A stretch of 64,000 bases of DNA from Oenococcus sicerae (GTDB lineage Bacteria; Bacillota; Bacilli; Lactobacillales; Lactobacillaceae), in the NCBI RefSeq assembly GCF_004102045.2, contig NZ_CP029684.2, forward strand, positions 806,001 to 870,000, written 5' to 3'. Of the stretch, positions 8,057 to 15,203 are shown in pieces (the stretch's first letter is position 1; every line of letters begins with the position of its first letter). Below the pieces are notes generated by a model. That model was not told the DNA's origin. It did no database searches and worked only from the letters and a program-made list of their open reading frames with translations. A program made the position numbers and the translations under genes.

Positions 8057-9418
8057 TCAGGCATTCTTAGTATTCTTGATGTTTAACACAAGTGACAGCA
8101 GCACAGCGGCAAAGACTGCACAAACAGCAAAGCTGACCATCATGCCATGAATTGAAACTTGAGCTGGACTAGATATGGTCACCAATATTTGGCTGATAAT
8201 CAAGACGCCAATAACACCAGCGATTTGGCGCACGGTTGTGATCAAAGCAGTGCCGTGCGGAATTAAGTCATCTTTTAAGGCATTATTGGCATAGGTGACG
8301 GCTGGCATCATCATAAAAGCGTTGCCTGATTCAACTAAGGCGGCAAAAATGACTGCTAACAACCAAAGCTTTAAGTTGGATGTTGCAAAAAGACCGAAAA
8401 AGCCCGTGAAAATCATGCCCGATCCGATCGTCATAGTTCTTTTCAGTCCAAAACGATTCAAAACCGTTGCTGAACGGCGATTTAAAATACTCAAACTAAC
8501 AGCGGCTGGAACCATTAACAGTCCTGACCATAAAGCATTGATAGCGAGAATTTTTTGGAAGTACAAGGGCATTAAGACGGTTGTGACAATCAAAGCAATG
8601 TAAGATCCAGCAGTTAAAAACATGCCCAAACGAAAGGCGGTGTTTTTAAGCACACGGATATCGAGTAGGGGTTCCTGCAGTGTTAACTGCCGGCGTATAA
8701 AGTAAGCAAAAAGGACAATACCCGCAACTAGCATGATGATCAGCCACAAGGACAGGCCGGTTATCATCGTTTGCAGCGCGTATAGAATCATTAATAGACC
8801 GATCAGTGTAACGGATGAGAGCAGATCGAAGCGGTAGGGTTCTTTAGGTATAACGTTTTTGATGAACTTTAACGATAAGAAGAAAAGGACGACCAGGATT
8901 AGTAGGAAAAAGCCGAAAACGGCTTGCCAATTAAAGATTTGCAGGATGACGCCGGAAACGATCGGGCCAACGGCTAAAGCTGAACCCATCACTAAACCGA
9001 CCGAGCCCATTTGTATAGAACGTTTTTCAATCGGTGTAATTGATAAAATGACTGATTGAAAACTTGGAAACAATAAACCGACTGCAATGCCTTCAAGCAA
9101 ACGCCCGACCATCAGCAAAGCAAAATTGCTGGCTGTCACGGCAATCACAGTGCCAATAATAAAGATGGCCTGCAAGCTAAGCAAAAAAGCTTTAAAATTG
9201 ATATTTTTTAAAAACCAGGGCGACAAAGGCATCATTAAGACCATGATCAGCATAAAGCCTGTTGTTAGCCATTGAACGCTGGATATCGGCACCGAAAAAT
9301 GTTTCATTAGGGTCGGATAGATCGTCGTCATTGCGGATTGGCTGATTGAAAACGTAAAACTAGTTGCTAATAAAACATTAATAAAGAACTTCTTTTGGAC
9401 ATCGGATAAATTCGACAT
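8057..9418 (-). CDS. MFS drug exporter of the DHA2 (EmrB/QacA) type
   Basis: A 453-residue polytopic protein with 12-14 hydrophobic segments. The N-terminal pattern (SSVQWLTTGFMLIMVLMMP) and the motif around residues 95-110 (MVGRLLEGIAVGLLFP) are typical of the DHA2 drug:H+ antiporters, as is the motif C-like stretch AVGPIVSGVILQIFNWQAVF. Substrate cannot be read from sequence. GAGGGAG upstream of the ATG is a good ribosome-binding site. A second MFS of the same family lies at 44285-45688. Moderately sure of family, not of substrate. Confidence 0.85.
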   Translation of the reverse strand: MSNLSDVQKKFFINVLLATSFTFSISQSAMTTIYPTLMKHFSVPISSVQWLTTGFMLIMVLMMPLSPWFLKNINFKAFLLSLQAIFIIGTVIAVTASNFALLMVGRLLEGIAVGLLFPSFQSVILSITPIEKRSIQMGSVGLVMGSALAVGPIVSGVILQIFNWQAVFGFFLLILVVLFFLSLKFIKNVIPKEPYRFDLLSSVTLIGLLMILYALQTMITGLSLWLIIMLVAGIVLFAYFIRRQLTLQEPLLDIRVLKNTAFRLGMFLTAGSYIALIVTTVLMPLYFQKILAINALWSGLLMVPAAVSLSILNRRSATVLNRFGLKRTMTIGSGMIFTGFFGLFATSNLKLWLLAVIFAALVESGNAFMMMPAVTYANNALKDDLIPHGTALITTVRQIAGVIGVLIISQILVTISSPAQVSIHGMMVSFAVCAVFAAVLLSLVLNIKNTKNA

Positions 9419-9518
9419 GGCTCCCTCTTCTCATTTATCCATTCATGTTAAAATACAAAAGTGGCTATTTAGATTATATACCCAATATTCTTTTGCCCCA
9501 AAACAATTGGCGAGTTAC

Positions 9519-9547
9519 TTGACCTTCATATGAAGATGTCATAAAAT
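9519..9547 (+). promoter_or_regulatory. Promoter of the tRNA genes
   Basis: TTGACC (9519-9524), a 17-base spacer and TAAAAT (9542-9547), about 27 bases before tRNA-Asn. Good match to the vegetative sigma factor consensus. Confidence 0.65.
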
Positions 9548-9573
9548 TAGATGGTTGTTTAAATTACTAGTAT

Positions 9574-9646
9574 TCCGACTTAGCTCAGTTGGTAGAGCGC
9601 CTGACTGTTAATCAGGTTGTCGTCGGTTCGAGCCCGACAGTCGGAG
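9574..9646 (+). tRNA. tRNA-Asn (GTT)
   Basis: A 73-base cloverleaf. The acceptor stem TCCGACT pairs with AGTCGGA, with discriminator G at 9646. The D arm has TAGCTCAGTTGGTAGAGC, the anticodon loop CTGTTAA gives anticodon GTT, and the T arm has GGTTCGAGCCC. The CCA end is not encoded. All stems pair by eye. Confidence 0.95.
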
Positions 9647-9649
9647 TTT

Positions 9650-9685
9650 GCGGTCGATCGATTCACGTCGATCAGCCGTTTTTTA
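9650..9685 (+). terminator. Hairpin and T run between the two tRNA genes
   Basis: An imperfect stem (CGG-TC-GATCGA with its partner, one wobble and one mismatch) followed by TTTTTT. It may terminate tRNA-Asn or act as a processing element. Confidence 0.5.
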
Positions 9686-9714
9686 TTGCAAGACCTGAAC
9701 ACTATTTTAATTAA

Positions 9715-9787
9715 GCCGACTTAGCTCAGTTGGTAGAGCATCGGTATCGTAAACCGGGGGTCGGCGGTTCGAACCCGCCAGTCGGCA
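9715..9787 (+). tRNA. tRNA-Thr (CGT)
   Basis: A 73-base cloverleaf. The acceptor stem GCCGACT pairs with AGTCGGC, discriminator A at 9787. The anticodon stem TCGGT/ACCGG encloses the loop ATCGTAA, giving anticodon CGT, which reads ACG. The T arm is GGCGGTTCGAACCCGCC. CCA is not encoded. It marks the left edge of the accessory island of small proteins. Confidence 0.93.
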
Positions 9788-9798
9788 AAATTTTTAAG

Positions 9799-9847
9799 AA
9801 ACAGCGTGATATTAAGTGAAAGAAAGCTTGATATGACGCTGTTTTTA
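9799..9847 (+). terminator. Terminator after tRNA-Thr
   Basis: AAACAGCGT and ACGCTGTTT form the stem, with a T run after it and a long, partly paired loop. It reaches the end of the convergent minus-strand gene and may serve both strands. Confidence 0.7.
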
Positions 9848-10096
9848 TCTGGCATTGTTTTTTTGGTCGCTTATCAAGAAGATAGCCCATTCATATACAA
9901 AAACCACTATAGCGAGTACCTGGTCGTACCAGTGTAGAATTCTGTCAAAATCAAAAAAAGGCAGAACGTAAGCCGCAGCAAGGACAAAGGTAAAGATAAC
10001 GGGGATAATATACGCCAGCTCGTGCGCTGCTAACCAAGACCGTAAAAGTAATGCGAGGACCGTTAATGTGATCAAAGAAATCGTGAGTGCATTCAT
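9845..10096 (-). CDS. Small membrane protein, family not recognised
   Basis: An 83-residue, very hydrophobic protein with three probable transmembrane segments (residues about 3-20, 27-47 and 58-78) and a charged C-terminal end. On the minus strand AGGAAAGGA precedes the ATG by about ten bases, a convincing ribosome-binding site. GTTGCAAC occurs just upstream (around 10122-10131), related to the GCAACAA sites found further along the island. No function can be assigned; size and context (island of small membrane proteins near bacteriocin-like genes) would fit an immunity protein, but that is a guess. Confidence 0.65.
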   Translation of the reverse strand: MNALTISLITLTVLALLLRSWLAAHELAYIIPVIFTFVLAAAYVLPFFDFDRILHWYDQVLAIVVFVYEWAIFLISDQKNNAR

Positions 10097-10508
10097 ATAA
10101 CTATTTTCCTTTCCTGCTCATTCGTTGCAACAGACACAGATACTCATCAAAGCAAAATTGTTGAAGTATCCCCGACAAGTTTTTTGTTTACAGTTTTATT
10201 ATCATAGCTAGCTGTTTAGTGGGAACATAAAAAAACGCAACAATTTGTTGCACTTTGTTGCACAAACACGATATATTGTTTTTTGGGCAATAGTTTGGCC
10301 ACTTCACTTAACACATGATTGTTTTTACTTATCTGGTTGCTGTTCAAGCTAACCTCAAGCAAGTAAAATTAATGCTGAGCAAACGGTCTTTTTCCAAAGA
10401 TATCTGATGGCTGAGTTTAATATCGTTCCTGAGAACTCTGTGTTGTCAGCCATGTTTACAAACCGTTCTACAATGGATAAAATATTTTTTAAAAAGAGGG
10501 AGTATTTG
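10097..10508. other. 412-base non-coding region before the XRE regulator
   Basis: No gene of its own is seen. It holds the promoter area of the minus-strand 83-aa protein on the left and the GCAACAA palindrome with an extra half site at 10237-10262. An open frame reaches upstream of the XRE start but lacks a ribosome-binding site. Confidence 0.6.
10237..10262. repeat. GCAACAA/TTGTTGC operator-like palindrome, copy 1
   Basis: GCAACAATTTGTTGC at 10237-10251, followed by a second TTTGTTGCA half site ending at 10262. A near-identical arrangement occurs at 11918-11946 and a related one at 12582-12620. It lies upstream of the XRE regulator, a natural position for autoregulation. Confidence 0.65.
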
Positions 10509-10949
10509 ATGGCCAAGGGGCAAGAGCTAAAAGCACAAAGGCAGAAAAATGGTTTATCCCAAACGCAAGTAGCTCGGCATTTAAATGTCACGCGTCAAAC
10601 CATTTCTAGTTGGGAACGGGGCCGGACCCTACCTGATTCAAATAGTCTCCAAAAGCTCAGTAAACTTTATCATGAGGAGGGTACGACAGAAGCAGTTGCG
10701 CCTGTTGCTCAGATTGATAATCGGCAGACCGACGAAGGCTTGCTCTTATTAATGTGTGCTTTAGTGTCTTTGATCATTATGCCCTTGGGCTTGATAGCAG
10801 CTCCGATCCTGATCAAGCGAAATAAAGCCAGCAATCGTTACTACCGTTTGATCTATCTCATTTCTATTGTTTCTTTGCTTACTAATTTATTAATCTTAGC
10901 TGCAATCATTGCGGATCGATTCAACTGGGGAATTACTAGCTACCACTAA
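10509..10949 (+). CDS. XRE-family regulator with C-terminal membrane segments
   Basis: A 146-residue protein. Residues about 5-60 form a Cro/CI helix-turn-helix (LSQTQVARHLNVTRQTISSW, then ERGRTLPD). After a short linker, two hydrophobic segments (about residues 80-105 and 115-140) indicate membrane attachment. The chosen ATG has GAGGGAG six bases upstream; longer in-frame starts exist but lack a ribosome-binding site. Membrane-tethered XRE regulators of this size are common near peptide and bacteriocin loci in lactic acid bacteria. The palindromes at 10237, 11918 and 12582 are possible targets (inference). Its stop overlaps the convergent DUF5626-like gene by four bases. Confidence 0.8.
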   Translation: MAKGQELKAQRQKNGLSQTQVARHLNVTRQTISSWERGRTLPDSNSLQKLSKLYHEEGTTEAVAPVAQIDNRQTDEGLLLLMCALVSLIIMPLGLIAAPILIKRNKASNRYYRLIYLISIVSLLTNLLILAAIIADRFNWGITSYH

Positions 10950-11386
10950 GAGACCAGTAATTGACTATTAGAAATTATCGCTGTACAGGAGATGTTTGTT
11001 GAGACAACAGGCAGCATGTGGTCAGCGGTCCAACGAGCTTCACGATTGCTTATGCGGCTCAGATGCGAATCCCGTAAACTGCCTAAAGAAGCAGAGGCTT
11101 TCAAACCGTAAGCACTTGTGATGTGATTATTGTTAACGCTAATATGATAGCTAACTGACCAACCTAAGCCATTCTTACTGATGGTATAGCTACGATTGGC
11201 TAAACTGACTGCTAGTATCATATAATTATTGCTGTTTTGATTAACGGCGTCAGGAGTGATTGTAATGCTCTCACTATTTCCCTGATCATCCACACCTTGA
11301 AAACTCTGGCTTTGATTATTCTGTAAATCATAAATCAATGTGTCATCAGTTTGTGCAATATTTGAAAAGTTAAGATAGAATAGCAC
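10946..11386 (-). CDS. DUF5626-like secreted protein, start uncertain
   Basis: A 146-residue protein from GTG 11386. The pattern (YDLQNNQSQSFQGVDDQGN, SYTISKNGLGWSVSYHI, then NNNHITSAYGL) matches my memory of DUF5626, a beta-rich secreted family of Lactobacillales. The frame stays open upstream of the GTG and encodes the rest of a signal peptide (KFFLITLFSVLFYLNF, ending SNIAQ), so the true N terminus is probably near 11428. In that extension there is no ATG, GTG or TTG; the only near-start is ATA at 11428-11426. Either a non-standard start or a small frameshift has removed the normal one. Function unknown. Confidence 0.6.
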   Translation of the reverse strand: MLFYLNFSNIAQTDDTLIYDLQNNQSQSFQGVDDQGNSESITITPDAVNQNSNNYMILAVSLANRSYTISKNGLGWSVSYHISVNNNHITSAYGLKASASLGSLRDSHLSRISNREARWTADHMLPVVSTNISCTAIISNSQLLVS

Positions 11387-11483
11387 GCTAAATAGCGTTA
11401 TTAGAAAAAATTTCGTCCCTGTCTTTATAGAATAGACATAGCTCGCTTCTTTTAATTTAAATCATGCTTGACTCATGCGTTTA

Positions 11484-11510
11484 ACAGAAAAACCCATCCA
11501 AAGATGGGTT
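11484..11510 (-). terminator. Minus-strand intrinsic terminator
   Basis: Perfect eight-base stem AACCCATC/GATGGGTT with a four-base loop. The A run on the left is a U run on the minus transcript. It ends the unit that stops at 11529 and supports that unit being a real gene. Confidence 0.75.
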
Positions 11511-11528
11511 CACTAGATAAAATCTTAA

Positions 11529-11851
11529 TTAATAACGGTCTAGGAAAAATAAGTCCCTAAACCAGTGTTTAAAATTTGCTTTGAACCAGACTGGACTAGG
11601 CATAAAGATCATGATAGACAGATAAAAAGACAAATAGATTAAGAGCCCTGTCATAAATTGGCCGATGGGCTGAATTTGCAAGAACGAAATTGGCAACAAG
11701 ACCAAAGCCACGACATCAGAAATTATTGTCCACGCCAAGCGATGCTGGCCAGATTAGTCGGTCTTAGTACCTTGGGTGTACTGACAATCGTGAGAACAAA
11801 TAAGATGAAGGCAATCCATTTACCTGTAACTGTTACTTTTGATAAAGCCAT
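11529..11851 (-). pseudogene. Small membrane protein gene split by an apparent frameshift
   Basis: From ATG 11851 the frame encodes MALSKVTVTGKWIAF and one transmembrane segment, then stops at 11725-11723 after 42 residues. A second frame entered by TTG at 11738 continues with two more hydrophobic segments and a charged end (FRDLFFLDRY) to 11529, followed at once by a terminator. Together they read as one membrane protein of about 107 residues with a shift near 11725-11740. Two overlapping genes with a TTG restart are the alternative. The upstream region (11870-11946) resembles that of the 12522 peptide gene, including the GCAACAA palindrome, so both belong to one regulatory set. Function unknown. 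Confidence 0.5.
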
Positions 11852-12148
11852 TTTTCTTCTTCTTTTTTAGAATTACTTTCATTATCCTTCCTAAACGCTC
11901 ATTTAGTACAGAAAAAAGCGCAACAATTTGTTGCATTTTGTTGCGCAACGGGTTAGTAACACAAGATCATGATGCCCGCTTTTGTGTTACCTAAATGCTA
12001 GAAACTGTGATCTGTCTTTCAAACAGCAGAGAGAAAACAATCGTGAAACTAACAACAATAGGTTCGATACCTGTCCTGACCAGGTTTTCTTCTTTTGATT
12101 CAGCTAACTTTTGCAAGGCTCTAGCTTGCCACTTTAGGGACATTGACA
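11852..12148. other. Intergenic region with palindrome; no convincing gene
   Basis: Apart from the minus-strand promoter area and the palindrome at 11918-11946 I see no gene. A plus-strand open frame of 64 codons at 11995-12189 lacks a ribosome-binding site and runs into the 12149 gene. Confidence 0.5.
11918..11946. repeat. GCAACAA palindrome, copy 2
   Basis: GCGCAACAA at 11918-11926 is mirrored by TTGTTGCGC at 11938-11946, with another TTGTTGC half site in between. It sits upstream of the minus-strand gene starting at 11851, next to a CCTAA-n-ATTTAGTACA stretch that recurs before copy 3. Confidence 0.65.
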
Positions 12149-12343
12149 TTATTTTTTTGTCTTGTTATAGTTTCGATCGAATAACATAGTCAATAAATTA
12201 AAAATCACCATACAGATACCTGTAAAAAAAAGAAACACATTCTTTCTATACATTAACAAAAGTGATATGCCCAAAAGCATAAATAAACCTCTTAAAAGAT
12301 AATCGCAAATAGCTAGGCTGATTTGTACTAATTTATTGTTCAT
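12149..12343 (-). CDS. Small membrane protein coupled to the 12522 peptide gene
   Basis: Start MNNKLVQISLAICDY, 64 residues with two transmembrane segments (about 5-27 and 32-55) and a basic C terminus (RNYNKTKK). The ATG overlaps the stop of the preceding secreted-peptide gene in an ATGA arrangement (12343-12340), so the two are translationally coupled. A basic two-span protein encoded right after a small secreted peptide is the usual layout for a bacteriocin and its immunity protein; this is inference from context, since no family was recognised. Confidence 0.65.
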   Translation of the reverse strand: MNNKLVQISLAICDYLLRGLFMLLGISLLLMYRKNVFLFFTGICMVIFNLLTMLFDRNYNKTKK

Positions 12344-12522
12344 TGCCACTCCGCATACCAAATTGGCCCATAAATTTGGCCAGTCACGCCACTGTAATTA
12401 AATACAATACCACCAGATACCGAGTCCGTTCCCCAACTCAAGGCTGCCAATGGTGTTGCAGCCGTTGACAATGCTACAGCAGCCAAGGTTGAAGCTAAAA
12501 ATGGATTTTTCTTCGCTTTCAT
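12340..12522 (-). CDS. Secreted peptide, possible bacteriocin precursor
   Basis: A 60-residue precursor. The first 27 residues form a Sec-type signal peptide (basic MKAKKNP, hydrophobic FLASTLAAVALSTAA, then TPLAA). The remaining roughly 32 residues are rich in Gly, Ser and aromatics (SWGTDSVSGGIVFNYSG, ending IWYAEWQ) without cysteine. It faintly recalls lactococcin-972-type peptides but is shorter and lacks their clear motifs. GGAAAAAGAAGAA precedes the ATG. The signal peptide resembles that of the divergent peptide at 12679, and the two share the palindrome at 12582-12620. A coupled membrane protein follows. Confidence 0.65.
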   Translation of the reverse strand: MKAKKNPFLASTLAAVALSTAATPLAALSWGTDSVSGGIVFNYSGVTGQIYGPIWYAEWQ

Positions 12523-12581
12523 TTCTTCTTTTTCCTTTACTTAGAATTAAGATCATTATCATTCCTAAGTATTAATTTAGT

Positions 12582-12620
12582 ACATAAAAAAGCGCAACAG
12601 ATTGTTGCGCTTTTTTATGT
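12582..12620. repeat. 39-base perfect palindrome between two divergent peptide genes
   Basis: ACATAAAAAAGCGCAACA at 12582-12599 is repeated exactly as its reverse complement at 12603-12620, around a three-base centre. It contains the GCAACAA/TTGTTGC element seen in two other places. The A/T tracts would also make it a bidirectional terminator, but it lies between gene starts, not ends, so an operator is more likely. Confidence 0.8.
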
Positions 12621-12678
12621 ATCAGATTAGTGTTCACAGGTGATAATAAACACATGCTAATAAAGGGAGGAAAATATA

Positions 12679-12828
12679 ATTAAAAAAATCAGTTTTTTAG
12701 CTTCAGTTTTAGCGGCTGCTACACTATCGGCGGGCATTACGCTCTTGGCAGCGGACATGAAACATGATCAGTTTTCTGATCTAAAAACTAGCCATAACAT
12801 ATGTCAATATCAGACTCGGAGTATCTAG
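12679..12828 (+). CDS. Secreted peptide ORF with apparent ATT start
   Basis: A strong ribosome-binding site (AAAGGGAGG, 12663-12670) is followed, eight bases later, by ATT and then a clear signal peptide: KKISFLASVLAAATL, then SAGITLLAAD. The frame has 49 codons and stops at 12826-12828, two bases before the next ATG. The signal peptide is related to that of the divergent peptide at 12522 (both contain FLAS-LAA). No ATG, GTG or TTG is available. Either AUU is used as start, or a point mutation has silenced the gene. The mature part of about 25 residues has a single cysteine and no recognised family. Confidence 0.5.
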   Translation: MKKISFLASVLAAATLSAGITLLAADMKHDQFSDLKTSHNICQYQTRSI

Positions 12829-12830
12829 CG

Positions 12831-13214
12831 ATGGAAAAAGCCATTAAAAAAATAATCAAACAAGAAAAATTATTTTCAGAAATAGCTCATGAGAACTTGG
12901 ATCTATCGACCAAAGCGGGACAGGACTATCTGCGGGCCGTTATTTATCAGCAAGATCAGATAATCGGCGATCTGATAAAAGAACTGGTTAAGTTGGATCG
13001 CCAGTTTGATCCGGTAGGACGCTACATTTTTGATCTGTCCTTGAATCAATCGCAAGCTAGTGAAGTCATTATGACCCTTAGTTCCAAACAGTACTTAGAG
13101 AAAACACCCGAGGAGCGCACTGAATGGTTAAAGAACTGGTTTAAGAAAAATAACGTTGGTCCAGATAGCTTGGCCGATGGTTTTCAAAGAGCTATTTCAA
13201 AAGAAATGGCATAA
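12831..13214 (+). CDS. Helical cytoplasmic protein downstream of the secreted peptide
   Basis: 127 residues, charged and probably all helical, without membrane segments or signal peptide. The ATG at 12831 is chosen because CGGAG lies nine bases upstream and the stop of the preceding peptide is two bases away; an ATG at 12801 has no ribosome-binding site. Residues near the end (TPEERTEWLKNWFKKNN) form an amphipathic helix. Soluble helical proteins encoded directly after class II bacteriocin genes are often immunity proteins, which could apply here; no family was recognised. Confidence 0.6.
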   Translation: MEKAIKKIIKQEKLFSEIAHENLDLSTKAGQDYLRAVIYQQDQIIGDLIKELVKLDRQFDPVGRYIFDLSLNQSQASEVIMTLSSKQYLEKTPEERTEWLKNWFKKNNVGPDSLADGFQRAISKEMA

Positions 13215-13378
13215 CGAGCCTTTTCCTAAGACTGCGGAATATATTACGCAAAAAACCTGTTTTTAACTGAAAATACGCATATAGTACACAGTTTTCCTAA
13301 AAGAAAAATGACGTGATAGGCTGGTATAAGCAGAGGCACTGCATCAGGAATTGCCTTAGCAATTAGAGAGGTCTTAAG

Positions 13379-13789
13379 TTGGCGCATTCTTTAAAAAATA
13401 ATGATTATCAACCCTATCAGCCTGATCCCCGTATTTTAGCTGAGTCAGTTTTAGATATTACTGAATATTTAGGCAACACAGCAGCTTCTCCTTTATCGGT
13501 CAATATCTTTTGTTTGGAACACGACTTGAATTTTGATGATTTCACGCAGATTTGGCGTTGCTTATCCAAGATTGTGACTGATCAGGATAACATAGGATTG
13601 AAGATCACCTTTCCATTGATTAAAAAACGCCTCAAACAAGCAGCTGGTCCACAAGTGAAAGAGTTCAACGACCAGGCCATGGTAGGTCTGATAAAAGTAT
13701 TTGCTAAGAACTTAATACCGGATTTATATGTACTATCACTTTCTATAGAAGACGACTATCAAGCATCAGAACAAAATCGAAGTCACTGA
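13379..13789 (+). CDS. Hypothetical cytoplasmic protein
   Basis: 136 residues from a TTG start with GAGAGGT seven bases upstream. No membrane segment, signal peptide or known motif is visible; the middle is helical and the C terminus acidic then basic. It stands alone between the peptide-associated gene and a membrane protein gene, with about 160 bases of AT-rich spacer on its left. Not recognised. Ribosome-binding site and length favour a real gene. Confidence 0.55.
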   Translation: MAHSLKNNDYQPYQPDPRILAESVLDITEYLGNTAASPLSVNIFCLEHDLNFDDFTQIWRCLSKIVTDQDNIGLKITFPLIKKRLKQAAGPQVKEFNDQAMVGLIKVFAKNLIPDLYVLSLSIEDDYQASEQNRSH

Positions 13790-13872
13790 AAAATTAGCTA
13801 ATTGTTTTTTGGTTTGATAAATAATCATGGCGCTTAATTCTTCCCCGTATCGAACTTACTAAGTTATCTAAG

Positions 13873-14250
13873 ATGAAAACAAGGTTTAAAACACAATTCA
13901 TACATTATTTAAGTTCGCTGTGCGAGACGGCTGCCTTGGTTTTGATTTTAGTTGCTTTAACTGAACTGATCTTGAGAAAGCAGCCCACCATTCAGCTGCA
14001 TAGCGATTTTGTGACATTTACGCTGGCTTTTCCGCTACTATTTTCTAAGCTTGATCAAACTTTTGGTCGCTTTGGGAAAAGCAAACTAGTCTTACTAGTT
14101 TTCATGCTGTTTTATCTATCAACTGTTCTATTTGCACATTTTAAGATTGAGAGTTGGTCTCTTAGTTGGCCAGTCTATCTGCTGATGGTGTTATTGTTTG
14201 TCTTGATCGACATGTTGCTGCATCATTGGATCAAGAACCAATCACAATGA
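13873..14250 (+). CDS. Four-span membrane protein, family not recognised
   Basis: 125 residues with four probable transmembrane segments (about 17-35, 44-60, 73-92 and 98-117) and short charged loops. A basic segment (KTRFKTQF) begins the protein. No clear ribosome-binding site precedes the ATG. The stop overlaps the start of a broken gene in an ATGA arrangement, so the two once formed an operon. Function unknown; the island context suggests self-protection or transport, without direct support. Confidence 0.6.
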   Translation: MKTRFKTQFIHYLSSLCETAALVLILVALTELILRKQPTIQLHSDFVTFTLAFPLLFSKLDQTFGRFGKSKLVLLVFMLFYLSTVLFAHFKIESWSLSWPVYLLMVLLFVLIDMLLHHWIKNQSQ

Positions 14251-14463
14251 GATCTAGTAAAAGAAAGAATTTGCTCTGTGGTTTTTGGCAACTGTATCTG
14301 CCTTGCTTTTGTTTTTAGGTTTGTCAACAAGCTCTAATATTCTGACAGATATCTGGCTAGTCATTTTGTCATGATTCGGTATCCTAGGGGGCTTGTAGAA
14401 CCGTTGCTAATTATCGCCGAGCTAGTGCCATGGCATTTCTAATAGTTATGGTTTTCTTTTAAG
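14247..14463 (+). pseudogene. Decayed small membrane protein gene
   Basis: An ATG overlapping the previous stop begins MRSSKRKNLLCGF, then the frame is lost. Shifting one base near 14285 restores a hydrophobic stretch (ATVSALLLFLGLSTSS) that ends in TGA; FGILGG follows, and a further shift gives RTVANYRRASAMAFLIVMV. The pieces read in order as one two-span membrane protein of about 70 residues with two frameshifts and a nonsense codon. Parent family unknown. Confidence 0.5.
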
Positions 14464-14488
14464 ATATATAGTATTGGAGATGAACAAC

Positions 14489-14746
14489 TTGAAAAAACTC
14501 ATTAAAATAACTTTAGCTTATGTCTTCTTTTTTCTGATTTTTGATTTAATCGTGTCTTTTGGTATTCGTGGCATTATCGACCTTGTATCAGGTCGTGGTT
14601 ATCAAGTTGCGATCTATATCAAACGAAGCATCTTAGACATACCTAGTACTTTTATCTTCTTTTTCTTTTGGGGCTGGGTAGAATATTCTTATCGAAAACA
14701 CCAGACTAAACAACGATCCAGCGCCAACAAGACTAGTACCAAATGA
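14489..14746 (+). CDS. Small two-span membrane protein
   Basis: 85 residues from TTG 14489 (MKKLIKITLAYVFFF). GGAGATGA lies five to six bases upstream, so the ATG at 14480 is part of the ribosome-binding region and the TTG is the better start. Two transmembrane segments (about 5-27 and 45-65) end in a basic tail rich in Lys, Arg and Ser. Family not recognised. It belongs to the run of small membrane proteins left of the bacteriocin operon. Confidence 0.6.
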   Translation: MKKLIKITLAYVFFFLIFDLIVSFGIRGIIDLVSGRGYQVAIYIKRSILDIPSTFIFFFFWGWVEYSYRKHQTKQRSSANKTSTK

Positions 14747-14954
14747 AAATGGATATAGAAAATTATCGAGATATACTCTGATCCTAGTATTTGGTACATA
14801 AATACTGAGACATTTATACCATTATTAAATAACTAGGATAGGAGCAAAACGCATTATAATTTTTATAGGAACTCTAATTACACCGGACTACAAGCCAGCG
14901 TCACCGAAGGACCTTCTACGGCTGATTTGAATTGATAATTGAAATGAACTAATA

Positions 14955-15203
14955 ATGACTGATCGAAAAAAAAGTAGCAATCAATTCCGTTTAATCTTTG
15001 ATATTCTGTGGCCAGTCTCTTATATTCTCTTGGTCGGTGTGATCATTTTCAGTATTTATGCTGAACCCGCCTTCACTGCTAACGGTCGGTTACTTGCCTC
15101 GATTGTGGTTGTGTTAGTGGCCTTAGCATTAGGTTTGCCAACTAGTTATCATCATTTCAAGAAAGACGGCTTTGTTGGTAAAAGAAAGTCTGAATCAAAG
15201 TAA
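14955..15203 (+). CDS. Small two-span membrane protein
   Basis: 82 residues: a basic N terminus (MTDRKKSSNQFR), two hydrophobic segments (about 16-37 and 45-65) and a basic C terminus (KRKSESK). The ribosome-binding site is weak. The preceding 200 bases (14747-14954) are AT-rich and hold nothing I can support. Basic two-span proteins of this size occur as immunity factors next to bacteriocin genes; no family was identified. Confidence 0.55.
   Translation: MTDRKKSSNQFRLIFDILWPVSYILLVGVIIFSIYAEPAFTANGRLLASIVVVLVALALGLPTSYHHFKKDGFVGKRKSESK

Noticed and set aside
11995-12189. Plus-strand 64-codon open frame
   Set aside because: No ribosome-binding site, mixed composition, and it overlaps the end of the supported minus-strand gene at 12149.
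12582-12620. Palindrome as a simple bidirectional terminator
   Set aside because: It lies between two divergent gene starts, where no terminator is needed, and its core recurs before other starts; an operator explains it better, though a hairpin role is not excluded.
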